A stretch of DNA of 64,000 bases from Chryseobacterium oleae (GTDB lineage: Bacteria > Bacteroidota > Bacteroidia > Flavobacteriales > Weeksellaceae). The notes beneath the pieces were generated by a model. The model ran no database searches, was not told the DNA's origin, and saw only the letters and a program-made list of their open reading frames with translations. Positions 17,645 through 26,353 of the stretch are shown in pieces. The DNA is taken from the NCBI RefSeq assembly GCF_900115055.1, contig NZ_FOVD01000002.1, positions 558,001 through 622,000 of the forward strand, read 5' to 3'. Position 1 is the stretch's first letter, and every line of letters starts with the position of its first letter. The translations under genes and the position numbers were made by a program.

Positions 17645-19057
17645 GTGAAAAATAAAATTTCTATCGTATGCCTCCTGTTGTTCATTGGTTCAGCATTATC
17701 GGCTCAGATTCCAAATAAACTGACGCTCAATGAGAAAATCTATGGATTGTCTAAATTCTGGAGCGATGTGGAATACAATTTTGTCTATCTGTACAAAACA
17801 GATCAGCCCAAATGGGATAAAGCTTACAGGGAAGCTATTGTAAACATCCAGAAAACGGAAAACGATTACCAATACTATAAAGAACTTAAGAAATTATGTG
17901 CTGTTTTAAAAGACGGACATACACAGGTGTATTTTCCGGAGGATATCGAAAATAAGATCATGGTTTCTATGTTTGGAGAATACAGGCTTTTTCTGATGAA
18001 TGTACAGGGAAGGGTTTATGTTATCGGGACCAATAAAAGCAAAGAAAAAGAGATTCCGCTCGGAAGTGAGATTATTACAGTGAACGGCTTGTCTACAGCT
18101 GAATATCAGGATAAATTCGTTAAGCCTTACATTTCCTCTTCTACCGTGAGTTATCTCAATTTTAAAGCAGGGGTGAATCTGTTGGAAGGAGTCAATGGAG
18201 ACACTTACGACGTGGAAATAAAAACTCCGAAAGGAGACATCAGAAAGCTGCATCTTACCCATTCAAAAACGGAGGAAACGGCTGTCAATCCTGAAGCTCT
18301 GCCCAATCAGTCGCTTTTTGAATTCAAATGGCTGAAGAATAATATTGCCTATGTAAAGATCAGCAGCTTTGAGAACTCTTCCGTTGTGAAAGATTTCGAA
18401 TCCAGGATGGCTGAACTTAGGAATGCAAAAGGAATTATTCTGGATATTAGAAATAACGGCGGCGGCAGTTCGAAAAACTCAAAAAATATTGCAAAATATT
18501 TCGTCAAAGGAGATACCATTTATGGGGCAAAAAACTACAGCCGGAAGATCATTCCGACAGAAAGAGCCCTTGGTTCCTTTCTTACACCAAAAGATACAAT
18601 CGCCGGAAAAACTGAGTGGGGACTTTCAAAGCAGGAAACCACGGATTTGTTTAAGGCCTATTCAGGGAGCAAGTTTCATGAATTTGAATACAAACCTCAG
18701 GTGATAGAGCCTGTAGAAAAGCTGAACGTTCCTACCGTTGTGCTGACAAGTGTTTTAACGGCTTCAGCTGCCGAAGACTTTTTAATTTATCTCTATAATC
18801 AGAAAAATATAACCAGAGTGGGCGACTACTCCAATGGAAGTACCGGCCAGCCTCTTCAGATAGAACTGCCGGGAAGTGGCTCTGCCATTATATGTACCAA
18901 AAAAGTGACCCTGCCGGATGGTGAAGAATTTATAGGAGTCGGGATTAAGCCGCATATTTTTGCAGAAAGAAACCTGAATGATACCTTATATCCTGTGAAG
19001 TTTGATTCTCAGCTTGAAGCTGGAATTAATTATTTAAAAGGAACTCTGAAAAACTAA
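17645..19057 (+). CDS. Secreted S41 family (C-terminal processing-like) peptidase
   Basis: The 470-residue protein has a signal peptide (ISIVCLLLFIGSALSAQ) and an S41 peptidase core. GIILDIRNNGGG is the conserved substrate-binding strand, and LTASAAEDFL carries the likely nucleophile S374. The segment that holds the catalytic lysine in CtpA/Prc reads VGDYSNGSTGQ with no lysine, so it resembles the tricorn/IRBP-like S41 group. A PDZ-like region is likely between about residues 110 and 205. The start is a GTG. A possible weak hairpin (CCCTT/AAGGG near 19070-19084) follows; an SMP-30-like lipoprotein gene starts 73 bp downstream. Confidence 0.88.
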   Translation: MKNKISIVCLLLFIGSALSAQIPNKLTLNEKIYGLSKFWSDVEYNFVYLYKTDQPKWDKAYREAIVNIQKTENDYQYYKELKKLCAVLKDGHTQVYFPEDIENKIMVSMFGEYRLFLMNVQGRVYVIGTNKSKEKEIPLGSEIITVNGLSTAEYQDKFVKPYISSSTVSYLNFKAGVNLLEGVNGDTYDVEIKTPKGDIRKLHLTHSKTEETAVNPEALPNQSLFEFKWLKNNIAYVKISSFENSSVVKDFESRMAELRNAKGIILDIRNNGGGSSKNSKNIAKYFVKGDTIYGAKNYSRKIIPTERALGSFLTPKDTIAGKTEWGLSKQETTDLFKAYSGSKFHEFEYKPQVIEPVEKLNVPTVVLTSVLTASAAEDFLIYLYNQKNITRVGDYSNGSTGQPLQIELPGSGSAIICTKKVTLPDGEEFIGVGIKPHIFAERNLNDTLYPVKFDSQLEAGINYLKGTLKN

Positions 19058-19092
19058 TGGAATTTTTACCCCTTAAACAAAGGGAATCTTAT

Positions 19093-19111
19093 TTTACAAA
19101 TTGTAAATTTG
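19093..19111 (+). promoter_or_regulatory. Promoter of the SMP-30-like lipoprotein gene with palindrome
   Basis: TAAATTTG (19104-19111) matches the Bacteroidota -7 box 20 bp before the ATG. It overlaps a perfect palindrome TTTACA-AAT-TGTAAA (19093-19107), which could be an operator. No -33 TTG is evident at the usual spacing. Confidence 0.45.
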
Positions 19112-19130
19112 AAGGCCTTAAAGTTGAAGA

Positions 19131-20024
19131 ATGAAAAATATATGCAGAATAAGTGTGATTGGTTTGGTTTTCGCATTGGTAAGCTGTCAATCAGTAAATT
19201 ATAACAAAATGTTTTATGAAGATGTACAACCGGAGAAAGTGTCGGATCAATTCACTTTTACAGAAGGACCGTCTTCGGATCAACATGGAAATGTTTATTT
19301 CACTGACCAGCCTAATGACAAAATCTATTACTGGGACTGGAAAACCAATAAGGTCATAGAGTTTTTGGGAAAGACAGGCAGAGCCAACGGAACTCACTTC
19401 GATAAAGACGGAAACCTCATCACCTGCTCTGACGATCAAGGGGAGATCTGGAAAATTTCGAAAGATAAAAAAGTAGAAGTCATCCTGAAAGGTTTTGAAG
19501 GAAAAAGACTCAACGGCCCCAATGATGTGTGGAATGATGCATCCGGGGGAATGTATTTTACAGATCCTTTGTACCAAAGGGATTACTGGATAAATTTCAA
19601 ACAAGAAATTGCACATAAAAGCCTTTATTACAGAACAAAGGATGGAAAAACCATTAAGATGGAAACCTTTGTGCAGCCCAACGGAATTGTGGGAAGCGAG
19701 ATCTTTAAAAAACTTTATATTTCAGATATCGATGCCGGAAAAACCTATGTTTATGACATTCTTGGAGATGGAAAGTTATCAGAAAGAAGACTGTTCTGCG
19801 AGATGGGTTCAGACGGAATGACGCTTGATAAGCACGGAAATCTCTATTTGACAGGAAAAGGAGTGCATATTTTTAACCGTCACGGAAAGAAACTGTACCA
19901 TATTCCCATTGAAGAGGAATGGACTTCCAATGTGACGTTCGGAGGTGAAAACAATGATGTTTTATTCATCACCGCTTCAAAATCTGTATACACTTTGCCC
20001 ACCAGAGTAAGGGGAACCAGATAA
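19131..20024 (+). CDS. SMP-30/gluconolactonase-like lipoprotein
   Basis: The 297-residue protein has a lipoprotein signal ending in FALVSC (Cys19). The mature part is a six-bladed SMP-30/gluconolactonase propeller: FTEGPSSDQHGNVYFTDQPN, GRANGTHFDKDGNLITCSD, RLNGPNDVWNDASGGMYFTDP and KPNGIV-type motifs (here VQPNGIVGS). The conserved Glu, two Asn and Asp residues for divalent metal binding are present (E at EGPS, N at NGPNDV, D at SDGMTLD). It probably hydrolyses a sugar lactone or related ester in the periplasm; the substrate is unknown. Confidence 0.88.
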   Translation: MKNICRISVIGLVFALVSCQSVNYNKMFYEDVQPEKVSDQFTFTEGPSSDQHGNVYFTDQPNDKIYYWDWKTNKVIEFLGKTGRANGTHFDKDGNLITCSDDQGEIWKISKDKKVEVILKGFEGKRLNGPNDVWNDASGGMYFTDPLYQRDYWINFKQEIAHKSLYYRTKDGKTIKMETFVQPNGIVGSEIFKKLYISDIDAGKTYVYDILGDGKLSERRLFCEMGSDGMTLDKHGNLYLTGKGVHIFNRHGKKLYHIPIEEEWTSNVTFGGENNDVLFITASKSVYTLPTRVRGTR

Positions 20025-20446
20025 AAACCTTTTATCATTTAAAGGATCCTTAAATTACAGGATTGTACAATATAACTTAAGAAGACTGTCAGTGATGGTC
20101 TTTTTTTGTTTGTCACTTTATGAAAATGAACAAACTGAAAATAGATTCAAGAGGGCGTTGATTTTTAGTAATTTAGAATGGTTTGGAATTTTATTCTTAT
20201 TTATAATTGAATTGATTAAAAATAATAAGTCTAATTGTGTTTTACTAAGTATTATTTCTGTTAATTATGAAAAATGTTAAAAAATGACATTTTATATTGT
20301 TGATTGTGTGTGTTTTGTATTGAATTTTTCGCTTTTTTTGTAAAACGCTTAAAAGATTTTTTAAAATACAGATCAATCGTGGATTTATATCCTCGAAAAT
20401 GATATGTGTATTTAAATTTTAACATAACACATTCAAAACTATAGAT
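20025..20446 (+). other. AT-rich upstream region of reprolysin copy 2
   Basis: The 422-bp gap contains the terminator of the preceding gene (20082-20107) and about 300 bp of very AT-rich sequence ahead of the second reprolysin-type gene. No convincing small gene is seen; the one short open frame starts inside the terminator. Confidence 0.5.
20082..20107 (+). terminator. Terminator after the SMP-30-like gene
   Basis: AAGACTGTC (20082-20090) pairs, with two G-T wobbles, with GATGGTCTT (20094-20102), followed by T residues. Confidence 0.75.
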
Positions 20447-23113
20447 ATGAAATTTTACTTATTCATTGCATTGTCACTGGTCCCGTTTTTAGGATCATCA
20501 CAATGGACAAAAACAGAACTGCGATCGCAGAAAGTCAAGAAATCACAGGAAAAACTGGAATTTTCAGCATTGTATTCTTTAAATACAGATCAACTGAAAC
20601 AAGCTTTGCAAAAGGCTCCTGCACGTTTTGCCAATGACAAGGGAGTGATAGTTTCACTTCCGGCGGCTAATGGAAAACTGGAAAAATTCCAGGTTTGGGA
20701 ATTTTCAAATATGGCTCCCGAGCTTCAGGCTAAATATCCGGATATCAAATCTTATGTAGGAACAGGTGTGGAAGATCCGTCTGTCGTTTTAAGGTTCAGC
20801 CTTTCTCCGGTAGGGTTTTCATCTATGATTATCCGTTCCGGTATCTCTGAATTCATAGAACCTTTTACCGAAGACAGAACTGTATATGCGGTTTTCGACT
20901 CAAAAGCAAGAAGAGGTCACGATAAAGAACCTTTTGAATGCTCAGCAGCTGAAATGGTAGAAAAAAATGCAGGATACAACAATGGTGCAGTCAATAAGAA
21001 AGCGGCCGGATTTAATGTCTTCAGAATGGCATTGTCCTGTACCGGAGAATATGCACAGTATCATCTGACAACTGCGGGTACTCCTGCCACAGCTACGGAC
21101 GCACAGAAAAAGGCGGTCATTCTATCGGCTATGAATGCGTCTTTAACCAGAATGAATGGTGTTTTTGAAAAAGATTTATCCATCCATTTTAATTTGATAG
21201 CCAATAATGATGCGGTGATATTTCTGGATTCAGCAACCGATCCATATTCAGTGGGGGCGGGTCCTGATGAAGCCAATGCCGGAATCATAACCGTATTAAG
21301 TGCTTCTGATTTTGACATGGGGCATTTATTAGATAAAAAAGATGCCAATGGAGCCGCTTACGGAGATGCTCTTTGCGGTGCTCAGCCGGGAAGAGGGTGG
21401 ACAGCCTGTAATTTTCCGGAAGGAGATACGTATGATATCGATTATGTTGCTCATGAAATGGGGCACCAGATGGGAGCGGGACATACTTACACTTCCCACA
21501 CAGGTCAGGCCAACCAGAGGGTAGAGCCGGCCAGTGGAAGTACCATTATGGCATACACAGGAATTATAGGAGGAAACTTAGATGTTCAGTTTAATTCCAA
21601 TGATTATTACCATATCAATAGTATCAATCAGGTAAAGGCCAGAGTAGCCAATATTTCGTGCGGTATAAATACGCCATTTACCAATCCTGCACCTTCGGTT
21701 ACCCTGGGAGGAAACTACACGATTCCAAAATCCACTCCGTTTGTATTGAAAGGAACGACTACAGATGCAGGCAGTGCTTCCTATACATATACCATAGAAC
21801 AGACAGATCAGGCTGCTACGGCGCAGATGGGGGCCAATTCATTTGCCTATGCAGCGAAACCTTCGGGGCCTACTTTCAGATCAAAGACCCCTACCACTTC
21901 TCCGGTAAGATATTTCCCTGACTTTAACACTGTTTTGTCAGGAGTACTTACGACGCGTTGGGAATCGGTTTCCGATGTAGGAAGACCGCTTAGCTTTAAT
22001 ATGTCTGTCAGAAACAACAATCCTGTACAACCACAGGTAGGACAGGCAACATCCGTTGTAACTGTAAATGCAGCTGCAGGGCCTTTTAAAGTAACTGCTC
22101 CTGCTTTCGGACAGTCATTGGCTTCGGGAACATCATTTAATGTAACCTGGGATGTGGCGGCTACCAACGCAGCACCTATCAATACAGCCAATGTTAATAT
22201 TAAATTATCTACAGACGGTGGTCTGACTTTTACCACTATCGCAGCCAATACAGCTAATGACGGAAGTGAGCAGGTGACGGTTCCTGCGGGTTCTTCTTCA
22301 GCCAATGCTTTTGTTTTAATAGAAGCTGTAGGGAATGTTTATTACGCCGTAAGCCCAAGTTTTGTTATTGATTATTCAGTGACCGATGAGGCTTGTACAA
22401 CCTATACTTACAATGGAAGTCCTGTAGCTATTACGGACGGCCCGGGCGGAGGAAATATTTCTTCACCGATAGTTACGGTTCCTTTAATGGTAAACAATAC
22501 GGGAACTATTACCAGAATTAAAGTGACTCCTGCTGTTACTCATCCCAACGTAAGACATCTGTCTATAGGAATTGAAAGTCCTGTAGGATCTTCCGCACTG
22601 ATTTGGAACCGAAGCTGTAATGCAAACTCAGGAATTACCGCGTCATTCAGTGATGCCGGAAATGCAGTGGTGTGTGCTTCACCGGTTCAGGGTGAGACGA
22701 AATCTTATGAAACTTTAGCTATTTTTAAAGGACATAAAGCTCAGGGACAATGGAAACTCTTTGCTTCAGATAATAATCCTGGAAGTGCAGGATCTATTAC
22801 AGGATGGTCTCTTGAGGTATGTACGCAGCAGACAAAAACTCTGGGTACCAAGGAAACTTCTTCTCCACTGGCAGATGACATCAGAATTTATCCTAATCCA
22901 AGTGACGGGAAGTTCTTCATTAAATCCAGAAATATAAAAGGAGAAATGAAAGTGACTGTATTCGATTCTTCAGGCAGACTGATCTCTTCCGATGCTTACC
23001 AAAGTAATGGAGATTTCACCAAAGAATTCAACTTGAATGTTTCTAAAGGAGTGTATATGATCAACATCAATTCACCAAAAGGAGCATACAACCAAAAGCT
23101 TATCATTAAATAA
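20447..23113 (+). CDS. Reprolysin-type T9SS metalloprotease (copy 2)
   Basis: This 888-residue protein has the same order of parts as the one at 12073: signal peptide (YLFIALSLVPFLGSSQ), propeptide, metzincin catalytic domain with HEMGHQMGAGH starting at H336 and the Met-turn TIMAYTG, a middle region of Ig/PKD-like folds, a proprotein convertase P-type domain, and a type A sorting domain (IYPNPSDGKFFIKS ... QKLIIK). The two copies share long identical words (for example NKKAAGFNVF/NKKTAGFNIF and CTGEYAQYHLT), so they arose by duplication. Differences cluster in the propeptide/catalytic junction around residues 190-200 and 280-310. Extracellular proteolysis is expected. Confidence 0.93.
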   Translation: MKFYLFIALSLVPFLGSSQWTKTELRSQKVKKSQEKLEFSALYSLNTDQLKQALQKAPARFANDKGVIVSLPAANGKLEKFQVWEFSNMAPELQAKYPDIKSYVGTGVEDPSVVLRFSLSPVGFSSMIIRSGISEFIEPFTEDRTVYAVFDSKARRGHDKEPFECSAAEMVEKNAGYNNGAVNKKAAGFNVFRMALSCTGEYAQYHLTTAGTPATATDAQKKAVILSAMNASLTRMNGVFEKDLSIHFNLIANNDAVIFLDSATDPYSVGAGPDEANAGIITVLSASDFDMGHLLDKKDANGAAYGDALCGAQPGRGWTACNFPEGDTYDIDYVAHEMGHQMGAGHTYTSHTGQANQRVEPASGSTIMAYTGIIGGNLDVQFNSNDYYHINSINQVKARVANISCGINTPFTNPAPSVTLGGNYTIPKSTPFVLKGTTTDAGSASYTYTIEQTDQAATAQMGANSFAYAAKPSGPTFRSKTPTTSPVRYFPDFNTVLSGVLTTRWESVSDVGRPLSFNMSVRNNNPVQPQVGQATSVVTVNAAAGPFKVTAPAFGQSLASGTSFNVTWDVAATNAAPINTANVNIKLSTDGGLTFTTIAANTANDGSEQVTVPAGSSSANAFVLIEAVGNVYYAVSPSFVIDYSVTDEACTTYTYNGSPVAITDGPGGGNISSPIVTVPLMVNNTGTITRIKVTPAVTHPNVRHLSIGIESPVGSSALIWNRSCNANSGITASFSDAGNAVVCASPVQGETKSYETLAIFKGHKAQGQWKLFASDNNPGSAGSITGWSLEVCTQQTKTLGTKETSSPLADDIRIYPNPSDGKFFIKSRNIKGEMKVTVFDSSGRLISSDAYQSNGDFTKEFNLNVSKGVYMININSPKGAYNQKLIIK

Positions 23114-23138
23114 ATTTTTTTAGTAGTAGTATAAAACG

Positions 23139-23174
23139 AATAGAGGCCAGTACAATACTGACCTCTATTTTTAT
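23139..23174. terminator. Terminator between reprolysin copy 2 and the DEAD-box helicase
   Basis: AATAGAGG-CAGTA (23139-23152, one unpaired base) pairs with TACTG-CCTCTATT (23156-23169), followed by TTTATTTTT. It lies between converging genes and may serve both. Confidence 0.85.
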
Positions 23175-23193
23175 TTTTGATAGGTGAATTCGC

Positions 23194-24501
23194 TTAATAG
23201 GCAACCTCCATTTTTACTTTCTTGCCTTTCAGTTTTTCAGCACTTAATTTCTTTAAAACAAAGCTTACCTTATTTCTGGAAACAGCAACATAAGAAGTCG
23301 TATCCTTCACTTCAATGATGCCAATATCTTCTTTCTGCAGTTCTCCTTTCTTGATGAGATAGCCTACAATATCCACTTTATTCACCTTATCTTTTTTTCC
23401 GGCACTGATGTAAATCGTCTGGAAAGGTGTTTTCTCAGGAACCTTATTGAAATCTTTTACACTTTCTTCGGGGGTATTGCTTTTAATGAACGGGAAGTTT
23501 TCATCTTCAGTCATGATCAGGTACGCGAAGCCTTTTGCATTCATTCTGGCAGTACGTCCGTTTCTGTGGATGAAAGCATCTTCTTTCGGAGGAAGCTGAT
23601 AATGAACAATAGATTCCACTTCAGGAACATCCAGTCCGCGGGATGCAAGATCCGTGGTAATTAAGATCCTTGCAGAATCATTTCTGAATTTCAGAAGAGC
23701 ACGTTCTCTCTCGTCCTGTTCCATACCGCCATGGAAAGTTTCCCTGTCGATTCCTTTTTCAGCCAGCAGATCAGAAATACGGTCTACAGCCTCACGGTGA
23801 TTACAGAAAATCAGCGTTCTTTTATTTCCGATTTTACAGATTAAATTAAATAACGTATCCAGTTTCTCTTCAGAAATAGTCATTACTTTTCTCAGCTGAA
23901 TATCCGGTTTTACTTCGCTTAATTTTAGAAAATCAATGATCTTTTCATTTTTTAAACCTGTAAACTGTGGAATTTCATCCATTGCTGTTGCTGAGGTTAA
24001 AATTCTTTGGGAAAGCCCTCTCAGCGAACCTGAAATATATTCCATATCCTCATGAAAGCCCAGCTCCAGCGCTTTATCGAACTCATCCAAAACCAAAGTT
24101 TTAATCGTTTTAGGATCAAAATTGTTATTTCTTAAATGGTAAGTCACTCTTCCTGGTGTTCCGATTAAAACGGCAGGCGCTTCAATTAAATTATTGACCT
24201 CAATTTTTTTATCATGACCACCATAACACACCGACACTTTAAAATCTGTTCCCATCGATTTGAAAACCTGCTCAATCTGCAATGCCAGTTCTCTTGCCGG
24301 AACCAGGATCAAAGCCTGAATTCCCTGAACATCTTTTTTAAGGTTACGAAGAACCGGAAATAAAAATGCCAGCGTTTTCCCTGAACCTGTAGGAGAGAGC
24401 AAAACAACATCCGTATTGTTTTCAGTAGTCTTATATGTAGATTTCTGCATCTGATTCATGTCCTGAATCTGCAGTTTTTGATAAATTGATTCTAATTCCA
24501 T
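23194..24501 (-). CDS. DbpA-like DEAD-box RNA helicase
   Basis: The 435-residue ATP-dependent RNA helicase has motif I SPTGSGKT, motif Ia PARELALQ, motif Ib TPGR, motif II DEFD (replacing the usual DEAD), motif III TSAT (here LTSATAMD), and motif VI HRNGRTAR. The last ~75 residues (TIYISAGKKDKVNKVDIVGYLI to SFVLKKL) match the DbpA RNA-binding domain, which in E. coli recognises hairpin 92 of 23S rRNA. A role in 50S assembly is therefore likely. The N-terminal Q-motif is short. Composite repeat copy B lies directly upstream of its start and must contain or border its promoter. Confidence 0.9.
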   Translation of the reverse strand: MELESIYQKLQIQDMNQMQKSTYKTTENNTDVVLLSPTGSGKTLAFLFPVLRNLKKDVQGIQALILVPARELALQIEQVFKSMGTDFKVSVCYGGHDKKIEVNNLIEAPAVLIGTPGRVTYHLRNNNFDPKTIKTLVLDEFDKALELGFHEDMEYISGSLRGLSQRILTSATAMDEIPQFTGLKNEKIIDFLKLSEVKPDIQLRKVMTISEEKLDTLFNLICKIGNKRTLIFCNHREAVDRISDLLAEKGIDRETFHGGMEQDERERALLKFRNDSARILITTDLASRGLDVPEVESIVHYQLPPKEDAFIHRNGRTARMNAKGFAYLIMTEDENFPFIKSNTPEESVKDFNKVPEKTPFQTIYISAGKKDKVNKVDIVGYLIKKGELQKEDIGIIEVKDTTSYVAVSRNKVSFVLKKLSAEKLKGKKVKMEVAY

Positions 24502-24532
24502 TTTGCAAAGGTAGTAAATTTAGAGGGCAAGT

Positions 24533-24800
24533 TTGGAATGGGGGAGTTTGAGGGTTTGAGAGAGTTATGAATTATGAGTTTTAGGGTGAGTTTGGTTTCG
24601 GGGTGCGAGTTTCGAGTATGAGGGTTATGAGTTTGAGGGTTTCAGTTGCTAGTTTATAGATATATCATGTTTTGCATCTGTTTGTCTGAAATCTGATGTC
24701 TGACCTGTAATATCTGATGTTTGGCACGTGGAATCTTGTTGCTTAGCTCTTGACTAAATCAAAGGACAATCCTTTCAACCTTCGGCACAGTCCCTAATCC
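24533..24800 (+). repeat. Composite intergenic repeat, copy B
   Basis: It fills nearly all of the 299-bp gap between two minus-strand genes. In order it shows GAGTTTGAGGGTTTGAG-like runs, ATTATGAGTTTTAG, GTTGCTAGTT, tandem ATCTGATGTCTGAC units, CTTAGCTCTTGACTAAATC (24750s), AACCTTCGGCAC and repeated CCCTAAT at the end. The order equals that of copy A read on its minus strand. The final CCCTAAT units abut the stop codon of the gene at 24801. Confidence 0.8.
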
Positions 24801-26075
24801 CTAATCCCTGATATTCAACCTACTCAGCATCTCTTTCCCCCTCAATAAAGTAACAGGATAAGCTTCAGTAGTATTGGCAATAGCTTTTTCGTAAAAATCT
24901 TTAGCAGCAACTTTGTTTCCCTGGGTGAAATTGATGAAACCTGACATTTCGTACATGAAATTGCGGAGCTTGAGATCCTTCTCTTCTTTGGTGGAGAGGT
25001 ATTGCAGAAGTTTTTCGGCAGAGGTCAGACGGGCGTCTTTGTAGGGTTTGATGTCATAACCGTTAGGTTTGCTGAACCAGTAATCCCACATGGCGCCGCT
25101 ATTGTGTTCGTTCCAAGAATATTTAATCAGCTGTAAAGCTACTTCAAGCAGGGCTGGGTCAAGATTTTTATTTTTCGGATCCTGTTTTTCGCTTTCTGCA
25201 ATATAGCGGTCGATGGTGATGTTTGCGCCTTTATCCTGTATTTCCTGGAAAATAGATTCTTTAAGATACAGAGAATGATTTTTGGAGAAGTTTTCATAAG
25301 CAAATGATGAAGGAAAATGATCTGCCAGGTTTTCTATGCGGTAGCCTTTTTTGAGTTCAGATTTTAAATCAATCTTATAAACGGTATTGTAATCGTGAAA
25401 AAGATACACGTAGATGATTCCTTTTTTAAGATCGCAGATGGTAGAGTATAGAGTGTTCAGTTCGCCTTCCTGATGGGTTTTGTCTAAAATGCTTTTCAGA
25501 AACCCGATATTGTTTTCCTTGGAAGCGGCAAGCATTTCATTGGCGATGTCCGGTCTCCTGCAAGACAGTTTTCCATTAATCATATTGCAGTTGGAATTCA
25601 CCTGAAAGTCACCGGTCTTTTCTATGATTTTTCCGGGAGTGATTACGATGGAGTTTCCTTCTTTATCCGCCAGTAGAACTTTAGCAGAGATGGCGTAGTC
25701 ATATTTTTTTAAATACACCATGGCTTCTTTTACGGTTTTACATTTTCCTAAAATTTCCCACATCAGGTCTCCCTGGTAAGGATTTTTCAGATTCAGCTTA
25801 CTCAGGTCGTAATTGGCTGCTGCAAAATCATAGAACAAACCGTATTCGTTCATGGCAGCGGCGGTCTGCATATCCGGAGCTCCGAAGCTGACGGATCCAT
25901 AGCGGTCTTTCGTAGCAGGATTATACCAGATTCTTGTAAAAGGAGTCATGTCATCTTCATTGGCAGCGACGAATGTCTCTCCACCTCTTGAACATGAAAA
26001 TATAGTACAGGCTTTTACCGTATTCATACCGGATGAAAGTATGCTGATGACGAACAGGAGAAATATTTTTTGCAT
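24801..26075 (-). CDS. Secreted Ntn hydrolase (C45 / linear amide hydrolase-like)
   Basis: The 424-residue protein starts with a signal peptide whose likely cut after A22 (TVKA|CTIFSC) would expose Cys23 as the new N-terminus. In the choloylglycine hydrolase / acyl-CoA:6-aminopenicillanate acyltransferase (C45) group, an N-terminal Cys is the catalytic nucleophile. Other family features are AANEDDMTPF, MNEYGLFYDF and NSNCNMING. The C-terminal ~170 residues look helical and TPR-like (EKLLQYLSTKEEKDLK, AAKDFYEKAIANT). The substrate is unknown; a linear amide such as an acyl-amino acid, bile salt or beta-lactam side chain is the family range. Confidence 0.8.
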   Translation of the reverse strand: MQKIFLLFVISILSSGMNTVKACTIFSCSRGGETFVAANEDDMTPFTRIWYNPATKDRYGSVSFGAPDMQTAAAMNEYGLFYDFAAANYDLSKLNLKNPYQGDLMWEILGKCKTVKEAMVYLKKYDYAISAKVLLADKEGNSIVITPGKIIEKTGDFQVNSNCNMINGKLSCRRPDIANEMLAASKENNIGFLKSILDKTHQEGELNTLYSTICDLKKGIIYVYLFHDYNTVYKIDLKSELKKGYRIENLADHFPSSFAYENFSKNHSLYLKESIFQEIQDKGANITIDRYIAESEKQDPKNKNLDPALLEVALQLIKYSWNEHNSGAMWDYWFSKPNGYDIKPYKDARLTSAEKLLQYLSTKEEKDLKLRNFMYEMSGFINFTQGNKVAAKDFYEKAIANTTEAYPVTLLRGKEMLSRLNIRD

Positions 26076-26201
26076 GGGTTGTTTATTTGTTAATGGTTTT
26101 GAAGGATATGTGTATTTCTATTAAAACATTTCAGAAAATGAATGTATTACATTGAAATTAAGTTTCTCCTTGATTTCTAATAAGAAAGAGCGCGAGATCC
26201 A

Positions 26202-26232
26202 TTGTTAATATAAAATAAAATTCATATCTTTG
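26202..26232 (+). promoter_or_regulatory. rpsA promoter
   Basis: A -33 TTG (26202-26204) and a -7 TATCTTTG (26225-26232), 20 bp apart, match the Bacteroidota consensus TTG-N19-21-TAnnTTTG. The untranslated leader to the ATG at 26354 is about 115 bases, long enough for autoregulation by S1. Confidence 0.8.
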
Positions 26233-26353
26233 CACCCACTTTTGTGTGAAAGGTTTGAAAAGGTAAAATATTAAAAATTAATTACTTCCGTATTTTTTAG
26301 ATCCACATTTATTCAGACCATTAAAAAAGAAGGAATACAAATTTTATTAGAAA

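Noticed and set aside
20092..20280. 62-residue open frame before reprolysin copy 2
   Set aside because: It begins inside a terminator hairpin, has no recognisable domain or promoter, and its composition follows the AT-rich background.
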